Numbered from the stretch's first letter, positions 42,917 through 57,900 are shown. The stretch is 64,000 nt of DNA from Isoperla grammatica (GCA_945910005.1 OX246741.1:43832670-43896669), one strand, 5' to 3'. Notes: generated from the letters alone by a model not told the origin. Program-made: numbers and translations.

Positions 42917-45900
42917 ATGACAACCACACTAGAAACCAGCTACCAGCCTTTGCAACCATTTGGTCCAGAAGTCGGAGAAGGAGATGAAACCCCTCAAGAA
43001 ATTATGATCCATGTGGTTCCTGAGAGCGGACGAGGTAGGTAGGGCCTAGGTCTACTAGGCTAGGGTAGGCCTAGCCCTAGGCCTAGATGTAGGGGCCTAC
43101 CTATAGAGCCTGAAAGACCATTGACACAATTTTAGTTTGACCTTGTATTTTTTTGCTGCTTAGTCTTGCTGCCTATTATCCCTAGACCTAGGCCTGATTT
43201 TTAAAAGGCTGTGGATATTTGTACGGTCAGCCGTAATAATAGTGCAAAATTATTCGTACGGTCAATGATTTGATTGGATGGAGGCGCGCCGTAACAATAG
43301 TGTAAAATTAATCGTACATGGTCACTGAAAACTGTACGGCCAGGCGTAATAATATGGTAGGGCCTACCAGATTATTCGTACGGTCATGATTAAAATAGTG
43401 TATACAGAGAGATATTCATGAAGTCACTGATGTAAACGATGTACGTGATCATTGTCAAGAAGGTTGGATATTCTGAGCTGTCACCATCGTAATAATTAGA
43501 GACCATCTTTTCTTCAAGGACGTGAGCAAACCCAATGCCCAAGCTGATTGGCTGCTATTGTGGTTCAAGGTAAACACTCCCCCTAACCTGTAATGTAAAA
43601 GCCCCTTATAGCGAGCTTAGGCTGTTTGGGGGCTGGTATCCATGCTGTAACATGTATTTGTTAAGTATCAATATCAATAAAAACCTTCAACCTTTTGAAC
43701 GTCTTGAACTAAAAGCCACGAATTTATCCAAGGATTCATACTGACAGTTGAACTGGTTTTAGGGTGTTTTCATGTACTTACGTACGCCATATTGCCATAT
43801 TTAACGGGATTTAAAAGTCAAGACGATGTATTTTATAAATGCCCATCAGCTGTTCGCAAGAAATACCGCAAAGGGAATTGAGTTTAGACCTATAGCATTG
43901 GGTTTGAATTTCAAACCCAATGCCTATAGATGGCTCAAATATGGAAATTGTCATCATTTGGCCAAGGAGTGTATTTTTAATTTCAATACTTAACCCAACC
44001 ATTCAAACTTAAAATACACCCCTGGATTTGGCTAATTGCTCAAAAAATTCACTCGGATTGTAAAACGATCGCCTTCTTGCAACGCCATGATCCTACCTCT
44101 CTGGAAAGTAGTCAGCGAATGGCGCGACTCGGCGTGGCTGCACAGCTGTTGTCGCAGTGATACCAATGCTCGCCGTTTAGCGTTTAATTCGCGAAATTAA
44201 AGATGGCGGCCCTGACCGTACGACTAGTGCAACATTATTTGTACGGCTGACCGTACGATTATCTACTCCGTTTTTAAAACAGCTGCATCCACACAAATGT
44301 CTAGTGATTATTGACTAGGCCTAGGCCTACCAACGTAATTATTTACAAGCCATAAAACTAACATTGTTGGCTGTGAGTGATAAGCCTAGTACTGTGTGTT
44401 GATTGGCATATTTCGTAAGTCATCATGAGTAGGCCTATGGCCTAGTCAATAGTCAAGAGTAAAGTTATGTGAATGTCTGCACGTTAAACTCATGGTTCTA
44501 CTCGCTTAATCACCAGTCAATAGTCATTGGCCATTTGTGTGATCGAACTTAAACGTGCATCCGTAGGTCTACGGAACAGTTCAGAGAAATTCCTCGACTA
44601 GTAGGCCCTACGGCTATGCTATAATTTAATAGGCCTTAGACTACCTTATAGCAAGGAGAAAGAAGCCGCATGCCGTTCATAAACTGAAGTGTCACAGTCC
44701 AAACTGGAGTAGGCTTAGTACAGTATGTTCATGGTCATTTGGTTTGAACAACAAGTAGCAATGTAAACCTAAACTTTGTCTCACTGAAGGATGAGACCGC
44801 GAGAAATGGCAAATGCCACTGCAAGAGTACGGTTTTACCGACCCCTGAGATTCCTTCATTGTGAACACACGCGCGCTTCGTCCACTCGACATTCTTGACA
44901 AGCAATTATCGGCTTATCATGCATGACCGAAAATCCTAATACAGTATGATGATTGAACATTTTCTTAGAATTAACACCTGTTCCAATGGCCGTAATATTT
45001 AAAACAATACTAAAAACTCAACAACTTGCCCAGTTTTCGAAGTAGAGCTTCCATTCAAAATTTCTCATTCATGAAATAGCGAAAATAAAAACCTACTGTT
45101 ATTTTATATGTTGTAGTAGTGCTAATTCAGTTGTCTATTGCATATTGCATATATTGCACTGGTAGTTATTCCCGGTATTTGACCGCGATCATGTGAATCA
45201 ATTAGGGAAGCTGTCATTCCATTCATCTGTTGGGCTGTGAGCGCCGAGCTACAATTAGGGTTGCACAAAATCTGGAGAGCGGAAAAACCTGTTTGACTAG
45301 TCTCATCCTACAATGAGACGAATTTTAGAGACTAAATTCTTTTTGTGAAATATATACTATAGGTAGGCCTAGGCCTAGGTTACTTTTTTATCTGTATGAC
45401 TATGTAGAGGAAGGAAAAGATTCTTCTCTTTTGGATTACGTATTTATGTATTTATTTTTTATTATTTGGTAAGGCCTGTAGGCCGATACCTCATTTGTTG
45501 TCAATTTGTGTTTTTTGGTTTTTTGGGTGCATTTCATAAATGGTAGGGTTGCCGTACGATTGCCATTTTTAATAATATATAACGATCGATTAATGAAAAA
45601 TAATCGAGGTTTTAGTTCAATAAACACGTAAAAACAGCGATCTTTGCTCCACTCCCTTACACAGACAGATCCTGTCCTTCCCGCGGATCTGGAAATCGAT
45701 TAATTGATCAAGAAATTAATATCGATAGTCAGTCAGTCAGCTCTAATCTTATAATTGATAATCGACGGCAACTCTAATAAATAGGGTCTTTAGAACGAAA
45801 TAAACAAATTCTAAGTGTACCTTCTTGTAGCCCTTGGCCTTAAGCCCCAACTAAGTAACTAACTATGCTTACTTAGTTCATTTTCATTTCAGCTCGATGG

Positions 45901-48900
45901 AACCACATAGAGGACTTGGACTCCTTTTTTGCCCGAATGTATCACTACCACCAGAAACACGGTTTTACGTGTATGATGCTACAAGAAACTTTGGAGTTGT
46001 TCCAGTTTGTGTTCGTGGTTGTGTTTTCAACGTTCATCTTCAACTGTGTCAACTATCCTATTCTGTTTAAGTATGTAGAAACATGATATTTAACCGATCG
46101 AAGTCAGTGTCAGTTCTTAATAGGGGTTCTCCAAAATCTAGGGGTTTGTTGGGGAACGCCTTCTTTGATTTTTGCTTGGTGATGTGATTGTTTAATGTAA
46201 ATGTTTGTTCATATAGGCCTATTATTAGGCCTATCTAATTTGAACAAAATTGCACAGCCAAACGAGTAGGCCTAGGCTATCTTACCCGAAGGCTCAGATA
46301 ATTACCCGAGTTTGTATCGACGGGTGAGTAGGCTACCCGTTGATAGGGCTAGATACGCATATGTCAGGGTTACCACCAAGTAATTTTTTAAATCCTCAGA
46401 TGATACCAAAAAAATCCTCAAAAATCCTCCAAAACACATTTATTCTACAATAACTTAGCATATTATAAAGTGTGAAAGAATAAAAAAAATTTTTAGGTTA
46501 TGCGTTATGCCAGATGATCTTTAAGAATTTACCTTTCCATTATAATTTATATATAAATAAATAAATTTATTTATATATATATAAACAAGAAACAAGCGAC
46601 GCAATCGAGTACAAATGTAAACGAACAGCCGTCCGCGTAATTTTCCACGAGTGGAAACCCAAATTTAACAGCATACACTCATAGGGAAGTCAGTCGTCAC
46701 GTCACAGGCTCACGCTCACAGTTCTGCTTGTTACCAACGAGGCACAGGCAACGCGCTCTATCGTACACTAAAACAAACACACACGTTCTGCAAAGTTGAC
46801 GATAGAGGACGCTACTTACTACTAGACCAATCACAACGCTTTACGTACCGCATTGGCTGTCTCCGGCACAAGCTCCACCCTCTGCTTGCTAGTATAGTAT
46901 GACAACTTACAAAAACACAGTTGAAATCTCGATATTTCACACGTGTTTTGAGACATCGTGTCCTACTTTTTTTCTCTATGATCGTGTCTATGCGGCGGGT
47001 TCAAGTGTAGATTGTCCAACTTTACTTTTTACGTTATTAAATCGTTCTTTATGGCGGAATTTTCAAATTATAGTAAATTTCACGGTTTTTACAATAATAG
47101 TAGAAAATCCGCCGATTTGACCGTTAATCCTCATGTCCGCGAGGCACCCTAAAAATCCGCAAAAGAGGATAAACTCCGCAAAAACGGCAACCCTGGCATA
47201 TGTTAAGTATGATAGCCTATAAATGGTATGCAATTCAATAAATTACTCTAATAATATCTATCTTTTTGTAGTCTGTAAGACATTGTACTTTAATAAGGAG
47301 CCTTTCCCTGTTTTATTTTTACACACACAACAGAACTAATGCACAGTGTTTATTATCTTAAGAAGTATTTGTTCAAGCAATAGTCAATTAAATTTAACAA
47401 TGTTTGAAACGATCTTTCAGGGACAATATAGTCAACACCACTCAGGTACACAAGATAACGCTGAGCGATGCGATCATTCCGTGCCACCAATGTATCGCCA
47501 GCCTCGGAGGGTTGACGTGGATATGCATCATCGTCGCCATCGTCTTCTGGCTCCTCAGGGTTGTCAAGGTCGTTTACCACCTCTTCCAGTTTTTGGACAT
47601 CAAAGCATTCTTCAACACGGCTCTTAAAATCAATGATGTAAGAAAAGTTTCATTATAGTTATAGGTGGGTGGGGTAGATTACATCCATGGTTTTCTGTTT
47701 TAGTTGAAAACTTTGCATTATGCCTAGGAGTGGCTCATTAAAGTTATTCTGGTAATTTGCCAGGTGAACTAACCTGTTTATATTGCTTTCATCATCATCT
47801 GCTGTTGCCAAGTCCAAGTTCACATTTACTTATTTATTGATATTTGCATTCGTAAGCATAATTATTATGTTCTGCATTGTTGCTTACATGAATCCTTCAT
47901 TGTAAAAGATGACCTATCTATGATTTCATTTCATTAGTACAGTAGGCGTACATAATGCCCAGAGTTGTAGTTTCTAGTAACAGTTTAACTAAATATATCA
48001 ATGTATGTAGGCCTACTAATTTAGCATAAATATTAAATATAGGCCTATATTCTCCCTTTATCCAATAACAAATGGCTCCATTTACTCGGGCTGACATATC
48101 TTTGTTGTCAGCATGACACAACCACATCTTCAACCTCCTCGACTTCTTCCTCTTTGGCGTCCGGGACTGGAAGTCTATTTAACAGTTCTCTCCGCTGATC
48201 ACACTAGTCTAGTTCGATAACCTTTCTGCTCGTACTTCGTATCAGTCACCCTTTAGAAATTACAGTCGGCCTGACTTTTAAAAGTAATTTTGATTCATCT
48301 TAAATATAAATACATGCAAATTGGTTCTGTTTTAACAAAGAAAAAATCAACTCCCTTCAAGTTTGATATAAGTGGGCTGGACTGTATATGAATGCAGAGG
48401 GTTGACAAGAGGAATACCACGTTTAATGTTTTTGTTGTGAAATCCAGAAATTAAGAAACCAATCCCGACTGGGAATTGAACCCAGATCTCCCACTTGCAG
48501 GGTGGGCACCTCGACCCCTAGACCATCGGGGTAGGCAATTTAATGCCTCGATATTGCACATTATAATATCTATGTGACGGTGGATTTCACAACAAATCCA
48601 CCCACTAGAGTGTTTCTCCAATAAATATCCGCTTGAATGAATGTGTTTGTGTTGTCCGCGTAGAACGACCTGGACAACTTGACCTGGCACGAGATCCAGC
48701 GACGCGTGCGCGAAGTCCAGCTGGAGCAACAGATGTGTATTCACAAGACGAACCTGTCCGAGCTGGATATCTACCACCGCATCCTACGTTTCAAGAACTA
48801 CATGGTCGCGATGGTCAACAAGTCGCTCATTCCCGTCAGACTCCATGTGCCGTTCGTCGGGGAGGTTATATTCCTGACCAGGGGGCTGAAATATAACATT

Positions 48901-51900
48901 GAACTGCTGCTCTTTTGTGAGTACTATTACCCGAGTACTACAGTAAATGTCTTTTCTTGCACTTGTACTATGTATTAAAATCTTTAAATTATTGAACTTG
49001 GTAGGTTTGAAAATGTACATGTTTGTGACAATGGCGCAAAAATAACTTTAAAAGTAGGGTTTGGGACCATATTATGGTTTCATTCATTTGGCTTCATTAT
49101 CAAGTAGGCTACTATTCTAATTTATCATTGCCGGTTGCACCGAACCCATTGTCTTATTATTTTTGCAATTTGTGAATGTGTTTAGAGTGCCCTTTGGATA
49201 TTTAGCAAGGGGCTGGATAGGAAGACACCCAACAGCTTACCTTATTTCTGACGACCTTCAAAGTTGGTAGAAACATAAAAAACCATAAAAAGACTAGACA
49301 ATAACGTCGAAACTGTTTCGGCCTGACGTGGCCTTCGTCGGGTGAACAAGGCCACGTCAGGCCGAAACAGTTTCGACGTTATTTTTTTATGTTTCTACCA
49401 ACTCTGAAGGTCGTTAGCAACAAGGTAAGCTGTTGGTTTCCTTCCTATCCACCCCCATTGCAAAATATTTTTGCAATTTGTAGGTTACCGGTACTCATTT
49501 TAGATCTGAAAATATTTTCCCAGAATATTCAAAATTTAACTTTCTGAAAACTTTACATTTCTGCTACGCTATTTGTCATATAATAATAGTAGAGAGAGAC
49601 AAGCAAATCATCCTATCTACCCTAAACACAACAAGTTGATAATTGTGTATTGTCATTGTTTCAGGGGGTCCATGGGCTCCATTTGAGAACAACTGGCATC
49701 TGAAGGAAGACTACAAGAAGTCAGCCAACCGACAAGAGCTAGCAAGAAACTTATCGAAACATATCCTGTGGGTTGGCATTGCAAATTTTATTCTTTGTCC
49801 TCTGATTCTATTGTGGCAAATTTTGTATTCGTTCTTCAACTATGGAGAGGTAAGTCTAGTCACGCTGTCGAATGTAGACCGAGATTGATTTGTTTTTAAT
49901 TTACCAAGTACAGTAGGCCTACAACCTTGTTATTACGTCGCCCGATACAACGTCGTTCGCATTATCACGTCGTTTTGATATAGTCCCAGCGAAACCCCTT
50001 AAATAAGACACAATGTTGATTTTCTCTTGATAATACGTCGCCTGATATAACATCGAATGCGATAGTATGTCCCTTAATTAACGTCCCTACATTAGTAAAA
50101 GAATTGATAGAACGTTGTTTCAGATAAAATTCCTGTTTTTATGATGGAATTTAACTGTCAGTTTACTCCTCCCCCCCCCCCCCCCCCCGCCAAAACCCGA
50201 CTCAGGTAGCGGGCCCGGGGCGGATGACTCACAGCCAGCTTGCCGGCCAGTGCTTTGTTGCCCTTTATCTGTGTCTAATACATTGTCTTGACATCGAATG
50301 CTCGACAAAGAACCAAAATGGAAATAAACCAGTTTATCACTTGTGAGATAGGCATAATCTTAAAGCACTGGATGGTCATGTTATCTCCTTTTTGATAAGA
50401 GCAGTGACAGCAGACTGTACAATAGCTCTGGCCCAATCAAAAGTGTGTAGGCCTATACCTAAGATAGTAAAGATAGAGAGCCATACAAATGTCTACCCCC
50501 CCCCCCCCCCCCCCCTCCCCTCAATGTGTAATTTCATTTTGTGTTATCTTTTCTTTAATGTTACTATCTAGAATACTGCAGGTCATACCTTGGAACAAAT
50601 CTAATCTGTCACTATTTCAATCCCTTCGTTAACCGGTATTGACTTATTGATGTTGTCCCAAAGAGTACATTTACTTCAAACTAAGCCATAAATCAGTTTT
50701 TTAAAGTTAATTTGATACACAACGTCCCGCTTGATATAACGTCGAAAATCAATAGTCCCTTTAGCGGCGTTATATCAAGGTTGTACTGTAGTCCCTAAAA
50801 AAGTGTCTACATATATATGCCCACAAATCTTTTGACAGAATTGACTCATAGTCATAGGCTATTTTGTAAGGCTTCTGGTATGCAAAAAATGTTGTTATTA
50901 TTAAGGCTGATTTGAAACTATTGTATTTCTCTCTAAACTTTGTCATACCATACCAATTTTATACCTGTGCTTAAGTGCCACAAGTCAAAAACATGTAGGC
51001 CTAAATATAACATGTGCACTAGACTATAGAGCCTATAAATAGAACGTGGGCCTATTGTTCCAGATGATTAAGCGTGAGCCAGGTAGTCTCGGCTCGCGAG
51101 CTTGGTCACCTTATGGACGTCTCTACTTGCGGCACTTCAACGAATTGGATCACGAACTGAACGCCAGGCTCAACAGAGCGTACCGGCCCGCCTCCAGATA
51201 CATGAATATATTTACGTCTCCGCTCATGACTGTGATCGCCAAGTAAGTCAATTTAGAAAATAGTCTTACAATTTTTGGGGGTGTTCAAATAAATAGCCTA
51301 TAAATAAAAAAAATGGAATCTTATTTTCTTCTTCAGAACTAAACTGCTGTTATTACCCTCACTTGCCACGGCATCTAGTTGGAAGTCGACATGTGTAAAA
51401 ATATATAGGGAGTGAAAGTAAGAAGAACTTGTGTGAAACAATGTACAATATGCAAAAATGTGTGGGTGTTTTTCTGTATTTTCACAGTTTTAATTATATG
51501 GCCACTTAAGACTAACATAATAGGTGGATAGGCCTACTCTTCAAGTCGTCGAAAATAAACGTTCCTGCGCTCATCTTTAGTTCTCTAGAATTAAATACCG
51601 GTAACTATTCAAAACACTTACTTTAGAGTTGAGCTGATTAAATACTTATAAAAATGTACCATAATTAACACCTCTATCTTTATTACCAACGGGGTGGATA
51701 GGAAGGAAACCAACAGCTTTCCTTGTTGCTGACGACATTCGGAGTTGGTAGACACATAAAAAACATAGAAAGACTGAACAATAACGTCGATATTGTTTAG
51801 TCTCTATGTTTTTTATGTGTCTACTAACTCCAAAGGACGTCAGCAACAAGGTAAGCTGTTGGTTTCCTTCCTATCCACCCCCATTGCTAAATATCCAAAG

Positions 51901-54900
51901 CCGTTCGGCATTCTAAACACATTCACAATCACATCACAATGTGTGTATTTCTATAGGCCCTACCGTAGTTATAGTAGTTGTAATCTGTAATAGACTGTAC
52001 CAAACCAAAACTTAAAAAAATATGCTTAGCCAAGTAGCCTGTATGAGAAAAACAATGTTGCTGTCTATAATGCCATAAATAAAACATTTCTCTTTGTTTG
52101 TTTTAGAAACATTGCCTTTGTAGCGGGAGCTCTCCTGGGTGTCCTGATTATCCTGACGGTCGTCGACGAGGACGTGATAACGGTGGAGCACGTCCTGACG
52201 ACGATAACTGTCCTTGGCGCGATCGTGGCGGGATGTCGGGTGTTCATTCCGGACGAGAACCTCGTCTGGTGTCCGGAGAAGCTGATGACGGCCGTCCTGG
52301 CGCACGTCCACTACCTCCCGGACAGTTGGAGGGGACAGGCCCACACCAACAAGGTTCGGAACGAGTTCTCCGAGCTGTTTCAGTATAAGGCGGTGAGTTG
52401 AGTCAAATTAATCTGCTTTTTATTGTGAACATACCTACACAGTCAGTTGTAGGGATGAGCGAACCTGGGTTTTTCGGTATTTCGAACCGAACTCGAACCT
52501 TAGAACCAAAAAAGTTCCAAACTTCAAACTCGAACCGAACTTTTATGAATATGAGCAAATAATCTGTATAGAAGGAAAGGACAAGCACACAAGACTTCAC
52601 AGTAGGGATATGGTTCATGCAGTTCCTGTTCCTACCTTTCTTTGTCAATAGTCGGGAGGTCGCACAGTTTGGTTGTGAGTTTAAAAATCGTACACTTTGC
52701 TAGGCTTAGAAGACTAATGGGCGGGGCTTAACGTACGAGTTATAAAATATGATACGTGAAGAAGACACAAGTAGCCCTACATAGGACCTGAAATTAATAT
52801 AATATTCAAGTATTCAAGTATATTCACATCTTTTTAGATGTGCTGCCCTCAAGGTTTTTATTGACTCCCTGCCCAATGAAATGAGCAGGCCAGAAAAGGA
52901 AGCTGTTTTATATTGGATAGTACGACAAAAAATTGGCTGAAAAAGCCATCTTGGCACAAGAAGGGAAAAAAAGTATTCTTGACGAATAACCACATATATT
53001 TCCATCATTTGGTAAGTTTCTCTGAATTGGGAAGGTAGTTTTAGCTATAGTGCTAGGGATGTGGGCAGGGTTTAACGTACAAGGTATAAAGTTGGAACTA
53101 CGCCTAGGCCTAGGCTAGGCTGTGGGTGGAGTATAACGTACACGGACCGTAGACTACAAGAACAAGGGCCTAAAATTAATATCATATTCCAGTATTTTTG
53201 TTAAAAAATGAAATTTTTTCGTCATATAGTAAGGTTTTTCCGAATTGTGAAGGTCAAGTTTTGTGTGAGCTAGCTGGGGCTGTGGGCGGGGTTTAACGTA
53301 GGCTACGAGTTATAAGTAACTAGATTACAAGAACATAGTGCCTACAATTATTAATATTCCAGTATTATTGATGAACTAACGGCATTTTTTCGTCATATGG
53401 CATGTTTCATCCGGATTGTGAGAATAAAGTTCTTTTTGTATGCCCCGTGAATGACACAAAGCACTCTGCATAGTAGTTGGTCCCACCCATAACCAGCCGT
53501 TGTTGAAACAGTGAGAAATCATGTGATTTCAAGGCACCAGTCAGCTGACATTTTGCAATGGCGTTGCTTAACTTCTCGTCGTGGTTAACAAAGACTTCGC
53601 ATAGATTTCATTTTCGGCTGAATCTCGACTCAAGGTTCGCGTAAAGTTCGAAAATTTGATAAATCACGAACTCGAACTTTTATTTTCGAACCCAAACCGA
53701 ACCGAACCTCAAAAAAAGTTTGAGTTCGAATTTTCGAACGTTCGCTCATCCCTAGTCAGTTGAATCGATTTTCATCGGGGGGGGGGAGGGACATTATACC
53801 GTTACCATGCTTTTAGGGATGTGCGGGTAGTGATTTTTTAACTCGGGTCGGGTTCGGGTCGGCTATGGAAATTAACCTCGGGTCGGGTATGGAAATTAAT
53901 CTCGTGTCGGGTCGGGTCGGGTCGGGTAGTGCTAAAATTAATACACACGTATAGATCAGTCAAATATATTATAAGTAAAGTTTTTAGTAAATAATTAATA
54001 AAAATGTATCAATCAATAGAAAATACGTTACATAAAATGTGGTTGTGTACGAATCTACGATCCGAATCCACTTCAACACATTCGAATTTTCCAATTATTT
54101 GAAAATTTGAATTTCCCGCCGTATTTCACGCTATTTCCGCCAAGAAGGCGGTGGGGAGTTCTGGCATATGGTCGCCATCTTTGTTTAGATCATGGTCAAA
54201 TGTCAAATACATCGTGAAATCATGGTGAAATATTGTTATTCACCTAGGCTACACTATATTCATGAAATAATAATAAAGTAAGATAGAAGGTAAGGCATCC
54301 TCATATAAATATCAGTTCCTCCCAAGCTTCCTCGTCTTGCAGCTTCATATTGAAATTCACAATTTCGACCAATCATAACCTCGAAATTATGTTGTACTAG
54401 GCCTAGGCTACCCGACCCGGTTTTTTCGGGCATAATTTACGGCCCGACCCGACCTCGGGTAAATTTTGTTACCCGAAAAATACCCGTTTTTCGGGTACCC
54501 GCACATCCCTACATGCTTTATTATGGTATGCAGCTTAAATATTGAGGGCTGGTATTATGAGCAGCTAATAACAAAGCTAATACCGGTAACTTGTTTCCAC
54601 CATGGCAACCACCAATCAGAAGCCTTAAAATCCACCTAATAGCTTATTAGCTCCTGTTAGTTTCCTTATTAGCTATTCATAATACCAGGCCTGAGTCAAA
54701 ATTCCAATTATTTCATACAATATGAATTGATTACCATTCATTACTTTTCAGCTTCTATTTTTAGACATATTGTTAGTCACTGTTTTACGAAGTACTTGAC
54801 AGCCAGTGTTTTGCGGTCTGATTTCAGGTTTACCTATTAGAAGAGTTGCTGTCGCCCGTCGTCACGCCGTTTGTCCTCTGTTTCCACGTGCGGTCTCGCG

Positions 54901-57900
54901 CGCTGGACATTGTCGACTTCTATCGCAACTTCACGGTCGACGTTGTCGGCGTGGGGGACGTCTGCTCGTTTGCCCAGATGGACGTCAGGCGGCACGGTAA
55001 CCCCGCTTGGCAGCAGACCAGCGCCAACCAGCATCAAGGTAAGGGCTAGAGTACCGTATTGACCCGAATATAATACGGCCTCGAATATAATACGAGTGTG
55101 GATTTTGGAGCAGCCAGTGAGGAAAATATCATATGTCTCGAATATAATACGATCAGGATAAACAACAATACAGCACGTCAGCTACTGCCGCCTTGCCGGC
55201 GCTGTTCCAAGAGCGAGCCAGGTAGCCAGCGCCCGTGAGGTAGGCAGGCCCGCGCCGCAGTAAACCTGTTACGAACGCTCGATCGGGGCCGCCTAGCACA
55301 CATGGAACGATGTCCTGTGCTCTCTGCCTGTGCTCGTGCTAGCAGTCTCGCACAGAACACGACAACGCATTCTAGCGGAGACATTGCGCAGCGGAGCGCT
55401 GGCGTGGTGTATAAACTCTCCGGTAGAGTGCGATAGGCTCGAGCACTCGCCACAGAGTCGTGATTCGTCGATCGGCGATAGTGCGCATGTATACGCGCGC
55501 GGGAAATTTGAATTTACGCTTCAAAAACCTTAGACTGCGAATATAATAAGAATACGATTTTAGATTATTATTTATTTTTGTAGGGGAAAAAACCTCGTAA
55601 TATATTCGGGTCAATATGGTACTTCCTTTACAAACCTAGACACAAAGCATAGAACAGTACAGGCCTTTATTAGGAAACTTTAACTAAACATTGATTTGAG
55701 GGTATCGATAGTGTGGAGGTGAGTGTGACTTGACTACGTATATGACAGTTAAGTGTTGGAATAGGATCTGCCAGCTTACCTTCTAAATATGATGGAAGCA
55801 ATAGCTGACAAATATGAGAGATGAAAGTAATAGTGAAAATAAACATATATAATCAACGTCTATGATGATGATAATTTATACCATTAAATATAGCTTACAT
55901 ACTAACGTGGGGCCTCGTTAACTTGCTACCTCTAGTGTTGCACTGTAGCCTGCCTTGTAGGTACATCATACTACTCAATTTTAATTTAATTTAGGGTTCA
56001 GTTGTGTTTCGATTTCTTTAGCTGATTATTAAATTTAGACACGCACTGATATTGTTTTCGTTCAACTTTTAAAGTGTGTATGTGTGATATTTCGTTATTT
56101 AGTACTAATTATCAGGGATGCACCTCCATTTTTTAAATGTGTTTTTACATGTACCTCTCATTTAAGTATATTTTCAATCAATTCTTTATTAAACACCACA
56201 GTGTACATAGCACCGCCAAGGGAGCAAAAATGCAACTACATAAGATAAAAACATTGTATGCAGACATAATTTATGAAAAAGTAAGATAGTCTTTTTAAAT
56301 TGCAGTTTCGGCATTAAACTTTCTAGTATATTGTACGTAAACATGAATTATTTTTTCATTTCATTTCATTTCTTAACCATATAACCACAATACAAGATTG
56401 TATGTACATTGTCAAGGGTGTTTAAATATTACATGTCATATAGGCCTAGAAGTCATTGTATGGCTTGCTTGGTTCCTTGATCGGTGAACTCAGCTACACC
56501 ATAATATTGCTCAAGTCTAGTTTGCATCTGTGCAGGGAAAGTATCCCCAACTAAGGAGCAGCCAGGCTCTCCCACCCCGGCCAACCAATACACGCAGGCA
56601 GAGGACGGCAAGACGGAGCTGTCGCTCGTCCACTTCACGCTCACCAATCCCGAGTGGCGGCCACCCGTGGAGGCTGAGAACTTTGTCACCGCCCTCCGAA
56701 ACCAGGCGAGGCAGGACGCAAACCAGCTGCCGCAGTTGGCGGCGTCTGCAGTGAATCCCTTCTTCTCGTCGCTCAATTCCATGTCTTCGCTCGGAGGAGG
56801 GGTAAGAAGCTCGTATTATGTTCTTCCTTTGTCAGTGTTAACGGGAGTGGGCAGTCTCGCTAGGTACCTATTAAAACTGCTCAAAATTCCCGTGTTTTAG
56901 TAATATCTTGGGAACGCTACACAATATTGAAAAAGTGGTTAGACCTACTAACCAACATTTAGTTAAACTTCAACTAAACACTATTAGGCCTAGGCTTACA
57001 TAAACATGTTTAAAATATTTTAAACCTTACGGTTATTAGTTTTGAGGTCATTTTGAGAATTAATAATTAATTGTTTTGGAATACGACAACTGTAGCTCGC
57101 CTAATGATTGGGATATTTAAAATGTTATAAATCCAGTTTTTAGATATTATGAACTAAATGTTGGTTAGTAGGGCCTAACCACTTTTTTCTAATGTGATGT
57201 AGACCTAATGTTTTTTAGATATTATAAAACACCTTTTATTTTGCAAGGTTTTAATACACTAGTTGAGACTTGCCTTTTCTCTTAATGTAGTGGAGATTGT
57301 TGGCTTTACTAAATGAGCTCTCTGTCTGTGTCTGTAGTACAACAGTTTGGTGAACAGCATCTTGCGAGGAACAGGAACAGGAGGACCCGGTCCGATGGGT
57401 CTAGACGCATCCTTGCTTCCTGGAGGATTGGGCAGTCTTGCTGGGTTCGGTTCAAGCGGTACCGGTAAGCATTCAGTAAATTATGCATTACGTTTATTCT
57501 TTATTTATTACATAATTAGGTACGTTCTCAATTTATTTTTATTTTTCTCGTTCTCTTTTCAATATAGTAGGCCTACAGTATGTAGTTTCTATCGTTGTTT
57601 TGTTATTCTTGCTATACTAATAGTTTTCCATTATTAATTATTGTATTAGGCCTAGTTCTATTCATTGTCCTTCATAAAGCAGTTTAGTTTTATAACCAAA
57701 TAGGATGGACAATAAATAATTTCCTTCTTTGTAAGTCAGTTTTTTAATTTAATGGGTGGACATTAAATAATGTTGGCCTCCATTGTAAATCAGTTTTATA
57801 ATTGAATAGAATGAACAATAAATAATTTTGTTGGAATTTTCTGTTTTGTCCAATAGGCCTATAGTACCTCACTTATATTTTTAATAGTAAAATGATGCAA

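Noticed and set aside
48466..48533. Functional tRNA gene with anticodon TGC
   Set aside because: The acceptor stem has a mismatch, the D arm is poor, and it sits inside an inverted-repeat structure in an intron. Kept only as a tRNA-like repeat.
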